Shown: positions 23,980-33,379 of the stretch, piece after piece
How positions within the stretch are numbered: the stretch's first letter is position 1
How the letters are laid out: every line of letters starts with the position of its first letter
Assembly: GCF_001273955.1 (NCBI RefSeq)
Contig: NZ_LIGI01000001.1
Coordinates: 260,385-310,350 of the forward strand
From: Bacillus sp. FJAT-27245
GTDB lineage: Bacteria; Bacillota; Bacilli; Bacillales; Cytobacillaceae
Direction of reading: 5' to 3'
Length of the DNA: 49,966 bases
Notes under the pieces: model-generated
What the model was told of the DNA's origin: nothing
Database searches by the model: none
What the model saw: the letters and a program-made list of their open reading frames with translations, nothing else
Translations under genes and position numbers: made by a program

Positions 23980-26340
23980 ATGGGAAAAACGAAACATCCA
24001 GGACCTCAGAAAACAGCGGCTATGCCGGCACCGGAACATTGGGTCAGCCCCATTCCTTTTGGGCTCGGCAAGGTAAAGCCGAAACATATACGTGATACTG
24101 TTAAAACACTTTGGGAGAACCGCGATAATTTCGGGTATGCCGCCAATATCCTGACAAAGGGTGTGTGTGACGGCTGTGCACTGGGAGTGTCGGGGCTTCA
24201 GGACCAGACATTGACAGGCCCCCACATTTGTACGACTAGATTGAACGTTCTCCGCTTAAATACAATCGGAGCGATTAAACCGGAAATCCTTCATGCTGAT
24301 ATCGATGAACTAAGGAAATACAGCAGTTCGGAGCTCCGCAAGCTCGGCAGGATTCCTTATCCGATGATTCGCAGGAAAGGTGAGCGCAGGTTCTCAAGGA
24401 TAACCTGGGATGATGCGATGGACATGATAGCCGGGAAAATGAAACAGCTGAATCCGAAACAATATGCTTTTTACCTGACCGCGCGTGGCATTACAAATGA
24501 AACATACTATGTCGCGGCGAAGGTATCCCGTTTCCTTGGCACGAACAATATCGACAATGCCAGCCGGATTTGCCATTCCCCTTCAAAGACAGCACTGAAG
24601 CGCTCTATCGGCGTTGGGGCCTCGACGGCCAACTACCTAGATTGGATTGGTACGGATGTACTTTTATTCTGGGGAAGCGTTGCGTCCAACAGTTCGCCAG
24701 TTTCCTCAAAATACATGCTTGAAGCAAAGAAAAAAGGAACAAAAATTATCGTTGTGAATCCATATCGGGAACCGGCAATGGACAAATACTGGATCCCTTC
24801 GAACCCCGAATCTGCCTTGTTCGGAACAAAGCTTGCCGATGATTTTTATCAAGTGAATATCGGCGGGGATATCGCATTTATGCACGGAATAATGAAGCAT
24901 TGGTTTGAAAAGGAGGAAGTCAGGAAAGGTTCGGCGATTAACCATGAATTCGTCCAGGAGCACGTAAATTGCTACTCCGAGTTAGTGGCACATGTCCAGC
25001 AGCAATCATGGGAAGAAATTGAAAAGTCTTCGGGAGTTGCAAAGGACCGGATTGTTGAATTGGCAGAGTTGCTGGCAAATAGCAAAAACGCTGTCTATGC
25101 ATGGGCTATGGGTTTAACGATGCATTCCTTTGCTACGGATAATATTTCTCAGGTGGCCAACCTTGCTTTATTGCGTGGACATCTAGGCAGAAAACATGCT
25201 GGTTTAATGCCTTTCCGCGGCCATTCTTCTGTACAGGGCTCGGGGGAAATGGGTGCAGACCCCTTTGTTTTGCCAGGGGGAGATTTCTACGGTGAAAATA
25301 TCGGCCGGATTGAAAAACTATGGGGATTCAAGCTGCCTAATTGGCAGGGAGATATTGTCGGGGTCACCCTGGAAAACATAGTCCTCCCGGATGATCATGA
25401 ACGGAAAATCAAACTTTACTATATGTCAGGCGGTAATTTCCTGGAGACGATGCCGGATCCGGAATTTATAGAAAAGGCACTGTCCGGACTTGAAATTCGT
25501 GTTCACCAGGATATCATCCTTAACACGTCTACTCTGCTCGATGCCAAGGAAGCGGTCATAGTCCTTCCGGCGAAGACACGCTATGAGCAGGAAGGCGGCG
25601 GCACATCCACTTCAACTGAACGTATGGTTTATTTCAGCCCGGAAATTCCGGGGAACAAGAATCGCATCGAGGAAGCGCGTGAAGAGTGGAAAATTTATGT
25701 CGATCTTGCAAAACGGGTGAAGCCGGAAACCGCAGATTTAGTCGATTTCAAGGATGCACAGGCAATCCGCAATGAAATTGCTTTAGCCAACCCCAACTAT
25801 GACGGTATCCAGCACTTAAAAAATGCCGGCGATGTATTTCAGTGGGGCGGCGCCTGGTTGTGTGAGGATGGCATTTGCCCTACGCCGGATGGAAGGGGAA
25901 ATCTCATTGCTGTTGATATTCCAGACCTCGGTAAAAAGGAAGGCCAATTCATTGTCACATCCCGCCGCGGCAAACAGTTCAACTCCATGGTTTATAATGA
26001 GGTGGATCCGTTGACTGGCGCTGGCCGCTATGATGTGTTAATGAATGAAGATGATGCGCGGGAATTGAGCATAGCTGAAGGTGAAGGAGTCGTTCTTTAC
26101 AATGGATTCGGCGTTTTCCAGGGAAGGGCAAAGTTTGTTGAAATCTCGCGCGGAAATGTTCAAGTTCACTTCCCGGAAGGTAATTTCCTTTTGCCTCGTG
26201 GTCGTTATGAAAAATTTGCAGGCATTCCGGATTACAATATCATTGTCACCCTGGAAAAGGCAGACCGCTTTAGCGCAAGGAAAGACGTTCAATATGCAGA
26301 AAAACGCATTGAAGAAGATGAAGTTGATGCACCAGCTTAA
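23980..26340 (+). CDS. Molybdopterin oxidoreductase, FdhF/YdeP family (formate dehydrogenase-like)
   Basis: The 786-residue protein has the bis-MGD oxidoreductase core: an N-terminal Cys motif (VCDGCALG, Cys63 and Cys66, with a further Cys in HICTTRL) that may hold a 4Fe-4S cluster, the Mo-site loop NASRICHSPS with Cys198 where formate dehydrogenase H has selenocysteine, and a C-terminal molydopterin-dinucleotide-binding domain (GQFIVTSRRGKQFNSM). No ferredoxin-like N-terminal extension is present, unlike YrhE/YjgC types, so the electron partner is unknown. The ATG at 23980 follows AGGAG. fdhD nearby supports a formate-dehydrogenase-type Mo site. E. coli YdeP relatives are tied to acid resistance, so formate oxidation is likely but not certain. 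Confidence 0.85.
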   Translation: MGKTKHPGPQKTAAMPAPEHWVSPIPFGLGKVKPKHIRDTVKTLWENRDNFGYAANILTKGVCDGCALGVSGLQDQTLTGPHICTTRLNVLRLNTIGAIKPEILHADIDELRKYSSSELRKLGRIPYPMIRRKGERRFSRITWDDAMDMIAGKMKQLNPKQYAFYLTARGITNETYYVAAKVSRFLGTNNIDNASRICHSPSKTALKRSIGVGASTANYLDWIGTDVLLFWGSVASNSSPVSSKYMLEAKKKGTKIIVVNPYREPAMDKYWIPSNPESALFGTKLADDFYQVNIGGDIAFMHGIMKHWFEKEEVRKGSAINHEFVQEHVNCYSELVAHVQQQSWEEIEKSSGVAKDRIVELAELLANSKNAVYAWAMGLTMHSFATDNISQVANLALLRGHLGRKHAGLMPFRGHSSVQGSGEMGADPFVLPGGDFYGENIGRIEKLWGFKLPNWQGDIVGVTLENIVLPDDHERKIKLYYMSGGNFLETMPDPEFIEKALSGLEIRVHQDIILNTSTLLDAKEAVIVLPAKTRYEQEGGGTSTSTERMVYFSPEIPGNKNRIEEAREEWKIYVDLAKRVKPETADLVDFKDAQAIRNEIALANPNYDGIQHLKNAGDVFQWGGAWLCEDGICPTPDGRGNLIAVDIPDLGKKEGQFIVTSRRGKQFNSMVYNEVDPLTGAGRYDVLMNEDDARELSIAEGEGVVLYNGFGVFQGRAKFVEISRGNVQVHFPEGNFLLPRGRYEKFAGIPDYNIIVTLEKADRFSARKDVQYAEKRIEEDEVDAPA

Positions 26341-26389
26341 AGCTTAAAAATGAGGCTTTCCAAAAAGTTCCTTCTGGCTGCAACACAAG

Positions 26390-26426
26390 AGGTACAACTA
26401 GAAGACCTTCTAGTTGTACCTTTTTG
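26390..26426 (+). terminator. Strong terminator of the molybdoenzyme gene
   Basis: AGGTACAACTAGAAG (26390-26404) and CTTCTAGTTGTACCT (26407-26421) form a perfect 15-bp stem, followed by TTTTT. Confidence 0.9.
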
Positions 26427-26481
26427 CGTAGAAAAATTCCGATTGCCTTCTGCTAAGTACGGCCTCCTTGCACTCACTTTG

Positions 26482-28179
26482 TTAATGAATATCTTGGATA
26501 GTTTTTTCTAGGAATTCACCCATACGCTTAACAACGGGCTCTGAAAAATCAAATTTGACTCCAGTTTCTTCAAAAATCGAGGCGATGGATTGATTGTAGT
26601 CTGCACTTGCCCCTTTTTTATAGGATTCAACCGCTTGATCTGGATTTTTCTGATAGTTTTCAAGTAATTGAAGAGCCCCCAGCATTGCAATGGCGTATTC
26701 AATAGTATAGAAAGGAAAATGGAAATAATGAATGGTGTCTGCCCAGCTCATCCCAATTTCCTCTTCAAACCCGGAAGTATCCACAGGGTTAAAGCCATAA
26801 CGTTTTGAGATTTCAAAGTACTTTTCATCACGCTCTTTGGCAGTGTGCGTAGGATTCGTATACATCCAATGCTGGAATATATCCCCGGTTAGAGGTTTTA
26901 ATAACATTGAAAATGCCCATCTTAGCTCTTCACGCTGGGCGCTCTTAAATTCTTCTTTTTCTGGATAAAAGTTATCTAACTTATCCAATAAGAGCAATTC
27001 CATTCCAAAAGAATACAGTTCAGCAACTTCCGCTCGATGTTGGTATTCCTCAAAAGGCCCGTGTTCTGAAAACCCTAGGTACCCATTCACCGCATGGCCC
27101 ATTTCATGAATCAATGCGCTCAGTGAATCAAAGGATGGACTAAAATTCGCGAAAACAAAGGTATCCCCGGAAACAGGTAAGTAGGTACAGAAAGCACCTG
27201 GGCCTTTTCCTTTCCGATCTCCAAGATCTAGTAATCCATGCTCCCTCATGTGCTCGAAACTCTCTCCAAAATAGGGGTCGGTCTTTCCTAACATTTCTGA
27301 AACGCCATCCAAAAGAGTAGATACTTCGGAGTATGGTGGGTTTTTCAATAATTTTGCGGTATTATCCCAAGGGCGATACGTATCAACATTAAGTTTGGAC
27401 TTAAAGACGTCTGCTAACCGATTCCACGCTGGGACAATATGCTTTTCTACATTATCATGAAAGTCATAACAATCTTGAACAGTATACTCGCGATTTTTGA
27501 CCACAAACATATACTCACGATAATTTTCAAAGCCTGCATTTAAAGCGATTTGATGGCGCAGTTGAACAAGTTTATCCATAATGGCATCTATATCGAGCTT
27601 AATCCCTCGATGGGCTGACATCATGGCGTGATAAGCTTTTTCTCGCACCTCTCTGTCAAGGTCATCGAGCTTGGATTGAATGGACGAATAAGGCTTTTCC
27701 TCCCCTTCCCATTCAACTGTTAATCCTCCCATCATTTCACTATACTTCGTACAGAGCTCCTGTTCTTTTACCATTAAGGGAATGTTTTCTTCTCTGAACA
27801 GTTTAGCTTTGGACTCGCGAACGCGTCGCATTAAGCCGTAACGGTCTTCATCTAATTGATATAAGTAAGGAGACTCACTGCATTTCTCATTCAATTTTGC
27901 TTCATATTTCATTAAGATTGGCTGGATGACTTGCTGATCGTGAAGATAAGTCGACTTGATATCCGCATCCTCTGTGTTTCGGTAGAAATCGACTTGGTGG
28001 CCTGTCATAGCCTCCGTGATTTTCATCATTAAATCTTTTTCATCTTTCAACCACGTTTCGAGGTCAGAAATAGATTCAATCGGAACCTCAAGTAAACTTC
28101 GAAATTGAGCTTCGACCCCTTCTGCATCTTGTAAATCAATTAATTCTTTATAATATTTATGACCTGTATCTTGTGTCAT
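26482..28179 (-). CDS. M3-family oligoendopeptidase (PepF-like)
   Basis: A zinc metallopeptidase that cleaves short peptides in the cytoplasm. The 565-residue length and layout match the M3B group. The HExxH zinc motif is HEMGH with His358, Glu359 and His362, and the third ligand region follows at EVAELYSFGMELLLLDKL. The C-terminal segment, rich in Tyr and His (DTIHYFHFPFYTIEYAIAML), is the usual substrate-binding end. The ATG start is preceded by AAGGAGAG. It is monocistronic and convergent with the molybdoenzyme gene. Nothing is missing. Confidence 0.92.
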   Translation of the reverse strand: MTQDTGHKYYKELIDLQDAEGVEAQFRSLLEVPIESISDLETWLKDEKDLMMKITEAMTGHQVDFYRNTEDADIKSTYLHDQQVIQPILMKYEAKLNEKCSESPYLYQLDEDRYGLMRRVRESKAKLFREENIPLMVKEQELCTKYSEMMGGLTVEWEGEEKPYSSIQSKLDDLDREVREKAYHAMMSAHRGIKLDIDAIMDKLVQLRHQIALNAGFENYREYMFVVKNREYTVQDCYDFHDNVEKHIVPAWNRLADVFKSKLNVDTYRPWDNTAKLLKNPPYSEVSTLLDGVSEMLGKTDPYFGESFEHMREHGLLDLGDRKGKGPGAFCTYLPVSGDTFVFANFSPSFDSLSALIHEMGHAVNGYLGFSEHGPFEEYQHRAEVAELYSFGMELLLLDKLDNFYPEKEEFKSAQREELRWAFSMLLKPLTGDIFQHWMYTNPTHTAKERDEKYFEISKRYGFNPVDTSGFEEEIGMSWADTIHYFHFPFYTIEYAIAMLGALQLLENYQKNPDQAVESYKKGASADYNQSIASIFEETGVKFDFSEPVVKRMGEFLEKTIQDIH

Positions 28180-28329
28180 GGTTAACTCTCCTTCCCCTTA
28201 ATTAGTTTAGGTTTTCCTAATATTCATATTAGAAATTTGTTAAATTAAAACTAGCTTTTTCAAAAATATCAACATAGGAGTTTTCAAGGAAGAAGACAGA
28301 AGCTGTGTTTCAAAAAAAGATAAAGTTTT

Positions 28330-28369
28330 AAAAAAGGCAACCAACCCGGTTGTAAGTTGGGCGTTGCCA
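28330..28369 (-). terminator. Minus-strand terminator behind the S51 peptidase gene
   Basis: On the minus strand GGCAACGCCCAAC and GTTGGTTGCC pair around a short loop and are followed by TTTTTT. It lies about 90 bases beyond the stop of the 28458-29126 gene. Confidence 0.65.
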
Positions 28370-28457
28370 TATTGCGTTTCTTGTAATGGATTTACAAAGC
28401 TGTGATGATAAGCAGTTCCTCCGAGACTGTGCCCACGAAGCTAGCTGCATAGTAAGA

Positions 28458-29126
28458 TCACGGCGTAAACAGTTTCCATTTCCCTTCGGATACTACTTCG
28501 ACCGCTCCATCGATCACTTTGATGGCGGTTTGATCATCAATTGCATAGGCAGCCCCCTGCATCTCGGCAGCCCATTTCTCTGCATTAGCCATCGTGTTAT
28601 ACGGCAGCATCTCGTGATCCAGATGCGGGAACATTGCAAAATCGACCAGACCAAGCGTTTCATCACCACCGTTGGGTGGAGTCCAGCCAACGAAAAATTC
28701 CCCGATGCTAGGTGCCATCACCATGCTCCCAGCACTCATTCCCACATAGACTGCGTTCAGCGACGGCAAGAGGTCTGCCAGCCCGGATTGCCACATCCAG
28801 TGGCAAAGGTAAAGGGCGTCACCGCCTGATACCAGCAGGACGTCCGTCCCCCGGACCAGCGGCACCCAGCGGGCTTCGTCGATGCTTGGCAGCGCTGTGA
28901 GCTCCAGCACGCCGACGGACTTCCAACCCAGATTTACCATGGGACTCTGTTCTTTCCCGCTGATGAACTCCCAGGTTTTAACGCCTGGGCCGACCCAAGG
29001 ATGCCCGTACATTGCGGTGGGGATGCACAGTGCGCTAGATTCGGCAATCGGTTTGCCCAGCATGTCAACCAGCGCGTCGTGTATGCTATTGTTAGTGACA
29101 CCTCCAGATGTTAGCAGTAATTTCAT
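28458..29126 (-). CDS. Peptidase S51 (dipeptidase E-like) family protein
   Basis: The 222-residue protein has the type-1 glutamine-amidotransferase-like fold used by dipeptidase E and cyanophycinase. It shows MKLLLTSGGVTN at the start, LLVSGGDALYL, and a nucleophile elbow GMSAGSM with Ser131, in place of the Cys of amidotransferases. The later DHEMLPYN region probably carries the histidine. It likely hydrolyses Asp-X dipeptides or a related small substrate. The SD AGGAGG precedes the ATG. Codons are visibly richer in G and C than in the flanking genes, so recent transfer from another genome is likely. It diverges from the glycosyltransferase gene. Confidence 0.8.
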   Translation of the reverse strand: MKLLLTSGGVTNNSIHDALVDMLGKPIAESSALCIPTAMYGHPWVGPGVKTWEFISGKEQSPMVNLGWKSVGVLELTALPSIDEARWVPLVRGTDVLLVSGGDALYLCHWMWQSGLADLLPSLNAVYVGMSAGSMVMAPSIGEFFVGWTPPNGGDETLGLVDFAMFPHLDHEMLPYNTMANAEKWAAEMQGAAYAIDDQTAIKVIDGAVEVVSEGKWKLFTP

Positions 29127-29351
29127 TACTCAATTCCTCCTCTTTGTGTGAGTTGGCGTTTCATTTTTCAGACACTTTTCAAATATGGTTGCGGATGTCT
29201 ATTGGGGCAGCTTGCTCGTATGGCCAAACTGACCCGATATTGTTGTCGATCTAATTAGATCTTTTATCTTTATTGGTATGCAGCTACATGCTGTAACTAA
29301 ATGTTTACATCGTGGGGTAGCAAGAGTCAATAAAGAATTCCGAATATTTCG

Positions 29352-29367
29352 TACCTTAAATAAGGTA
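29352..29367. promoter_or_regulatory. Palindrome in the divergent promoter region
   Basis: TACCTTA and TAAGGTA are perfect arms with an AA spacer, about 70 bases upstream of the glycosyltransferase start. It looks like a small repressor operator. No regulator gene is adjacent. Confidence 0.4.
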
Positions 29368-29435
29368 AAGTATTTTTATTATACTTTTAACGATTATTAA
29401 TGGAGAGAATACTTGATGAATGGGGCGTGAATTAT

Positions 29436-30638
29436 TTGGCGCGTGTGTTATTTATTAATACTGGTTCAGAAGGGCATCTCAATCCTACTATCGGTGTTGT
29501 TCAAGAGCTTATTTCGCGTGGAGAAGAGGTAGTGTACTTTACAGTTGAAGATTTCCGGGAGCGATTGGAGAAGGCGGGGGCTACGGTACGAACCATTGAT
29601 GGTCAAAAATTTATAAAGGCCTTTATTTCAAGTGGCAGAACTCATTTGCTAGAAAGAATTAACGGACTTTTGCATACGGCGGATGTAGTCATACCCACGG
29701 TTCTTGATCAAATCAAAGGAGAGCATTTTGACTATATCATCCATGACTCCATGTTTGGCTGTGGACGTTTACTGGCCCAAATCCTGAATCTTCCCGCAAT
29801 CAATTCCTGTACATCTTTTGCGCAGACAAAAGCCTCTTTTGATAAAACATTGGAACAGTTGTCTAATAAAATTCCTGCAGAGGTTCTTAATCCTATATAC
29901 AATGAATTTAAAAACCTTGTTAGAAGGGTAACAGAAAAATATGGAGTAAAGATTCATTCTCCGTATGAGGTTTTTTGTAATCCCGCAAAGCTCACAATTG
30001 TGTATACAACGAGGGAGTTTCAGCCATTAGGAGAAACATTTGATCAAACCTATGAATTTGTTGGCCCATCCATTTGTTCAAGAGTTGAGCACGATAACAT
30101 TGACATGTCCACATTAAAACGAAAAAGTCCCATTTACATTTCACTCGGTACTGTTTTTAATCGGGATGTTGGTTTTTATAAGCTTTGTTTTGAAGCATTT
30201 GGAAATAGCAAGTACCCCGTGGTGATGTCGATAGGGAACCAAATTCGGCTGGATGATTTAGGGGAAATACCCGAAAACTTCATTGTAAGAAATTATGTTC
30301 CACAACTTGAAGTGCTGAAATACTCTACATTATTTATTACCCATGGTGGGATGAACAGTACCCATGAAGCTCTCTATTGCGGGGTTCCGCTCATAATCAT
30401 TCCACAAAGTGCGGATCAGCCAGTCATTGCCAGTCAAGTTGCCAAGATCGGAGCGGGTATAAAGTTACATATGCAAGGCTTGACCGCAAAGCAGTTAAAG
30501 GAATCCGTAGATTATTTACTGAACCACCCATCTTTCCGTGAAGCTGCTGAAAATATTCAGGAGACTCTTCAAAAATCCGGTGGGTACTACCAAGCCGCCG
30601 ACGAGATTTTCGAATTTAAAAAACAATATAATATATAA
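29436..30638 (+). CDS. UDP-glycosyltransferase, MGT (macrolide glycosyltransferase) family
   Basis: The 400-residue GT-B fold enzyme transfers a sugar from a UDP donor to a small lipophilic acceptor such as a macrolide, flavonoid or siderophore-like compound. The N-terminal acceptor domain opens ARVLFINTGSEGHLNPTIG, typical of MGT and B. subtilis YjiC. The C-terminal donor domain has ISLGT, the YVPQLEVL turn, and the GT1 signature region THGGMNSTHEALYCGVPLIIIP with DQ further on. The TTG at 29436 fits the family N-terminus and has GGGGCGTGA upstream, whereas an ATG at 29400 has no SD. Nearness to a UvrA-like ABC protein hints at antibiotic tolerance, but the acceptor is unknown. Confidence 0.85.
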   Translation: MARVLFINTGSEGHLNPTIGVVQELISRGEEVVYFTVEDFRERLEKAGATVRTIDGQKFIKAFISSGRTHLLERINGLLHTADVVIPTVLDQIKGEHFDYIIHDSMFGCGRLLAQILNLPAINSCTSFAQTKASFDKTLEQLSNKIPAEVLNPIYNEFKNLVRRVTEKYGVKIHSPYEVFCNPAKLTIVYTTREFQPLGETFDQTYEFVGPSICSRVEHDNIDMSTLKRKSPIYISLGTVFNRDVGFYKLCFEAFGNSKYPVVMSIGNQIRLDDLGEIPENFIVRNYVPQLEVLKYSTLFITHGGMNSTHEALYCGVPLIIIPQSADQPVIASQVAKIGAGIKLHMQGLTAKQLKESVDYLLNHPSFREAAENIQETLQKSGGYYQAADEIFEFKKQYNI

Positions 30639-30670
30639 AAGATTATCTTTCCGATATTGCGAAGAAATGA

Positions 30671-30816
30671 GCAACATTGGCGCCTGATGATGATTTAGAG
30701 AGTGCCATATGGTTAATATCCAGACACCATTTTAAAAAGATTCCTGTCATGGACAGAGTGGGCCGGGCTGTAGGGATCAGCCAGTTTCGGTGTTTTTATT
30801 TTCAAGTAATTAGGTA
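30671..30816 (+). pseudogene. Remnant of a CBS-domain protein gene
   Basis: An open stretch without a start reads ATLAPDDDLESAIWLISRH, then HFKKIPVMDRVGRAVGISQF, and stops at 30814-30816. This is one CBS motif: the DDDLESA helix, the (K/R)(K/R)IPVxD strand and the VGI strand. Everything before it is missing (an in-frame stop at 30668), and the C-terminus is degenerate. It is best read as a decayed fragment left between the glycosyltransferase and the UvrA-like gene. Confidence 0.6.
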
Positions 30817-30879
30817 GAGTTCTGGCGGGATAGTGGACGATACAGCATTTTGTAAAAACTCCACAGAAAGGATAATAAA

Positions 30880-33159
30880 ATGTCAGATATTAAAGATGAA
30901 ATCATTTTAAGAGGGCTTAAAGAAAATAATTTAAAAAATGTAGATTTAAACATTCCAAAAGAAAAAATCATCGTCTTTACTGGTCTTTCAGGCTCTGGTA
31001 AGAGCTCAGTGGTATTTGATACATTAGCAACAGAAAGCAGAAGACAAATGACATTGAACTATCCTCTCTATGTGAGAAATCAAATGCCAAGATACGAAAG
31101 GCCCCATGCCGACCTTATGCAAAACCTAAGCCCGGTTGTAGTAGTAGAGCAAAGGCCAGCAGGCGGCAATTCCCGTTCGACAGTGGGCACCTATATGGAT
31201 ATTGATCCATTAATCAGGCTTTTGTTCTCGAGGATAGGAAATCCACCCATAGGTTCTGCCACAGATTTTTCAAGCCAAAGTTCTTTTGGCAGATGCCCTG
31301 AATGTGGCGGATTTGGGGAGGTCATTGCTCCGGACGTAAATAAGCTTGTCGATTTCGATAAATCACTTCGAGAGTATGCTGTTCAATTTAAACCATTATC
31401 CCCCGCAGGCTGGCAAGGCCATTGGATGATGACCTGCGGATTATTTGATCCGGATAAACCAATAAAGGACTACTCAGAGGAAAAACTCCACCTGTTCTTA
31501 TATGGTCCGCGGGAAGGTGAAAGAGCCTATGCGCCGTTCCACACAAAAAATGGGCCCCACAATGCAGAGTGGGATGGGTTATTGCCGAGATTTACGCGTG
31601 TCTACATAAATAGAGATATTTCAAAACTAAAGCAAATATCCCAGGATGATGTACTAGCTGTGACCACACATTCATTGTGTCCGCTGTGCCTTGGGTCAGG
31701 CCTTAACCCAAAGGTACTGGAGTGTAAAATAAATGGCTTAAATATTGCAGAATACGATCAATTAGAGCTTCCGGAATTGCTGGAAGAACTAAGGGGCATA
31801 AAAGACCCTATGGGAGAATCGATAGCGAAACAAGCAATCCCCTATGTAAAACAATTAGTCGACATGGGACTGGGGTATTTGAGTCTGGCAAGAAAAATGG
31901 GCACCCTTTCCGGCGGGGAAGCTCAAAGGGTAAAAATAGCCCGTCATTTAGGGAGCAGTTTAAACAATATTACATACATTTTTGACGAACCGAGTGCTGG
32001 GCTCCATCCGGAAGAAGTGAATATGTTAATTCAGATGCTAAAAAGGATAAAAGACCAGCATAATACCGTAATCGTAATCGAACACAATCTTTCAGTAATA
32101 AAAGTAGCTGATGAAATAATAGAGATGGGTCCAGGAGCAGGGGTGAATGGAGGAAAAGTAGTCTACCAGGGAAAAATAGAAGGATTAAAAAACTCTCCAA
32201 CTGCTAAAGCGTTAAAGCAGCAGCTAAAAATAAACAAAAGTCCAAGGGAAATAAAGAGCTATTTTACAATAAGAAGGGCAAGTAACAACAACTTGAAAAA
32301 TGTGAATATCGATATTCCAAAAAATGTCCTAGTCTCTGTATGCGGAGTTTCCGGTTCCGGCAAAAGCTCCTTGCTATTGGAAGCGTTCCGTGAAAAATAT
32401 CCAGAATCAATAACGGTGGGACAAGGTGGAATCGGTATTTCAAGCCGGTCGACCATGGCTACCTATATGGGAATCATGGATGATATTCGGGCGATTTTTT
32501 CAAAGGCAACGGATCAACCGGCAGGATTGTTCAGTTTTAATTCCTTAGGGGCATGTCCTGTCTGTAAAGGAAAAGGGGTTATAACGCCGGAAGTAGCATT
32601 TGCCGATCCAGTGACAATACCCTGTGAAGCATGTGGAGGTACGAGATACTCAGACGAAGCACTGTCCTATCGATATCACGGAAAAAACATCATTGAAATA
32701 TTAGATTTGACAATTGACGAAGCTGTTGATTATTTTACAATGCAAAAGATTTTAAACAGGGTACATACGCTAAAGAACGTAGGATTAGGCTACCTGACCT
32801 TAGGGCAGACGACCAGTTCTTTAAGCGGAGGGGAAATCCAGCGTTTAAAACTCGCAAGCCATTTGCAAAAGGAAGGACAAATTTACATTCTGGACGAACC
32901 TTCCTTAGGGCTGCATGCTGAAGATGATGAAAAACTCCTCGATGTATTTCAAAACCTTGTAAACAGAGGCAACTCTGTCATCATCATCGAACATAATCTT
33001 GACTTTATAGCAGCGGGCGACTGGATCATAGAAATGGGTCCGGGAGGAGGAAAACAAGGCGGGCAAATTATATTTGAAGGCACGCCAGAAGAGATGCTAA
33101 ACGCTGAGACGTTGACAGCGAAATGGTTAAAGGATGGGGTTAGGAAAGATCTCGATTAA
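30880..33159 (+). CDS. UvrA-like ABC ATPase (short form, not canonical UvrA)
   Basis: The 759 residues contain two ABC ATPase halves as in UvrA. The first has Walker A GLSGSGKS (35-42), signature LSGGEAQRVKIA and Walker B YIFDEPSAGLHPEE. The second has GVSGSGKSS (from 489), LSGGEIQRLKLA and YILDEPSLGLHAED. Zinc-type Cys pairs (CPECGG and CPLCLGSG, later CPVCKGKG and CEACGG) are present. It is roughly 180-200 residues shorter than UvrA, which suits the UvrA2/DrrC-like class lacking the UvrB-interaction insert. Such proteins are linked to tolerance of DNA-binding drugs. No uvrB is nearby. SD AAAGGA precedes the ATG. It is not the housekeeping uvrA, which normally stands beside uvrB. Confidence 0.85.
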   Translation: MSDIKDEIILRGLKENNLKNVDLNIPKEKIIVFTGLSGSGKSSVVFDTLATESRRQMTLNYPLYVRNQMPRYERPHADLMQNLSPVVVVEQRPAGGNSRSTVGTYMDIDPLIRLLFSRIGNPPIGSATDFSSQSSFGRCPECGGFGEVIAPDVNKLVDFDKSLREYAVQFKPLSPAGWQGHWMMTCGLFDPDKPIKDYSEEKLHLFLYGPREGERAYAPFHTKNGPHNAEWDGLLPRFTRVYINRDISKLKQISQDDVLAVTTHSLCPLCLGSGLNPKVLECKINGLNIAEYDQLELPELLEELRGIKDPMGESIAKQAIPYVKQLVDMGLGYLSLARKMGTLSGGEAQRVKIARHLGSSLNNITYIFDEPSAGLHPEEVNMLIQMLKRIKDQHNTVIVIEHNLSVIKVADEIIEMGPGAGVNGGKVVYQGKIEGLKNSPTAKALKQQLKINKSPREIKSYFTIRRASNNNLKNVNIDIPKNVLVSVCGVSGSGKSSLLLEAFREKYPESITVGQGGIGISSRSTMATYMGIMDDIRAIFSKATDQPAGLFSFNSLGACPVCKGKGVITPEVAFADPVTIPCEACGGTRYSDEALSYRYHGKNIIEILDLTIDEAVDYFTMQKILNRVHTLKNVGLGYLTLGQTTSSLSGGEIQRLKLASHLQKEGQIYILDEPSLGLHAEDDEKLLDVFQNLVNRGNSVIIIEHNLDFIAAGDWIIEMGPGGGKQGGQIIFEGTPEEMLNAETLTAKWLKDGVRKDLD

Positions 33160-33187
33160 GATTGTGGCGAGATTGTTTTAGAATGAG

Positions 33188-33222
33188 CAGAAACCGCAAT
33201 TGGTTTCTGTTTATTTTTTGAA
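33188..33222 (+). terminator. Terminator of the UvrA-like gene
   Basis: CAGAAACC (33188-33195) and GGTTTCTG (33202-33209), followed by TTTATTTTTT. A nearly identical hairpin follows the dus gene at 34408. Confidence 0.85.
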
Positions 33223-33379
33223 CTTCGCAAGAATATTGAACTCAAAAATATTTGGAAATTAACTTCCAATCAATTTGATAAAAGCTGGTCAACCGTGGTA
33301 TAAGTGTAAAAGGACATTTTGCTTTAATTTTGGGATAACGGATGCCGGAAATCCCATACTGAAAGGAAATGAATATATT

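Noticed and set aside
28330-28369. Fourth copy of the rlmCD 3' end.
   Set aside because: Only GGCAAC/GTTGCC arms resemble it; the coding tail [10 protein letters not shown] is absent. It is an ordinary terminator.
28386-28829. Plus-strand frame of 147 codons opposite the S51 peptidase.
   Set aside because: Antisense to a gene with intact catalytic motifs; high-GC shadow frame.
30880-33159. Housekeeping uvrA.
   Set aside because: About 180-200 residues too short, with no uvrB neighbour; it fits the UvrA2/DrrC-like class.
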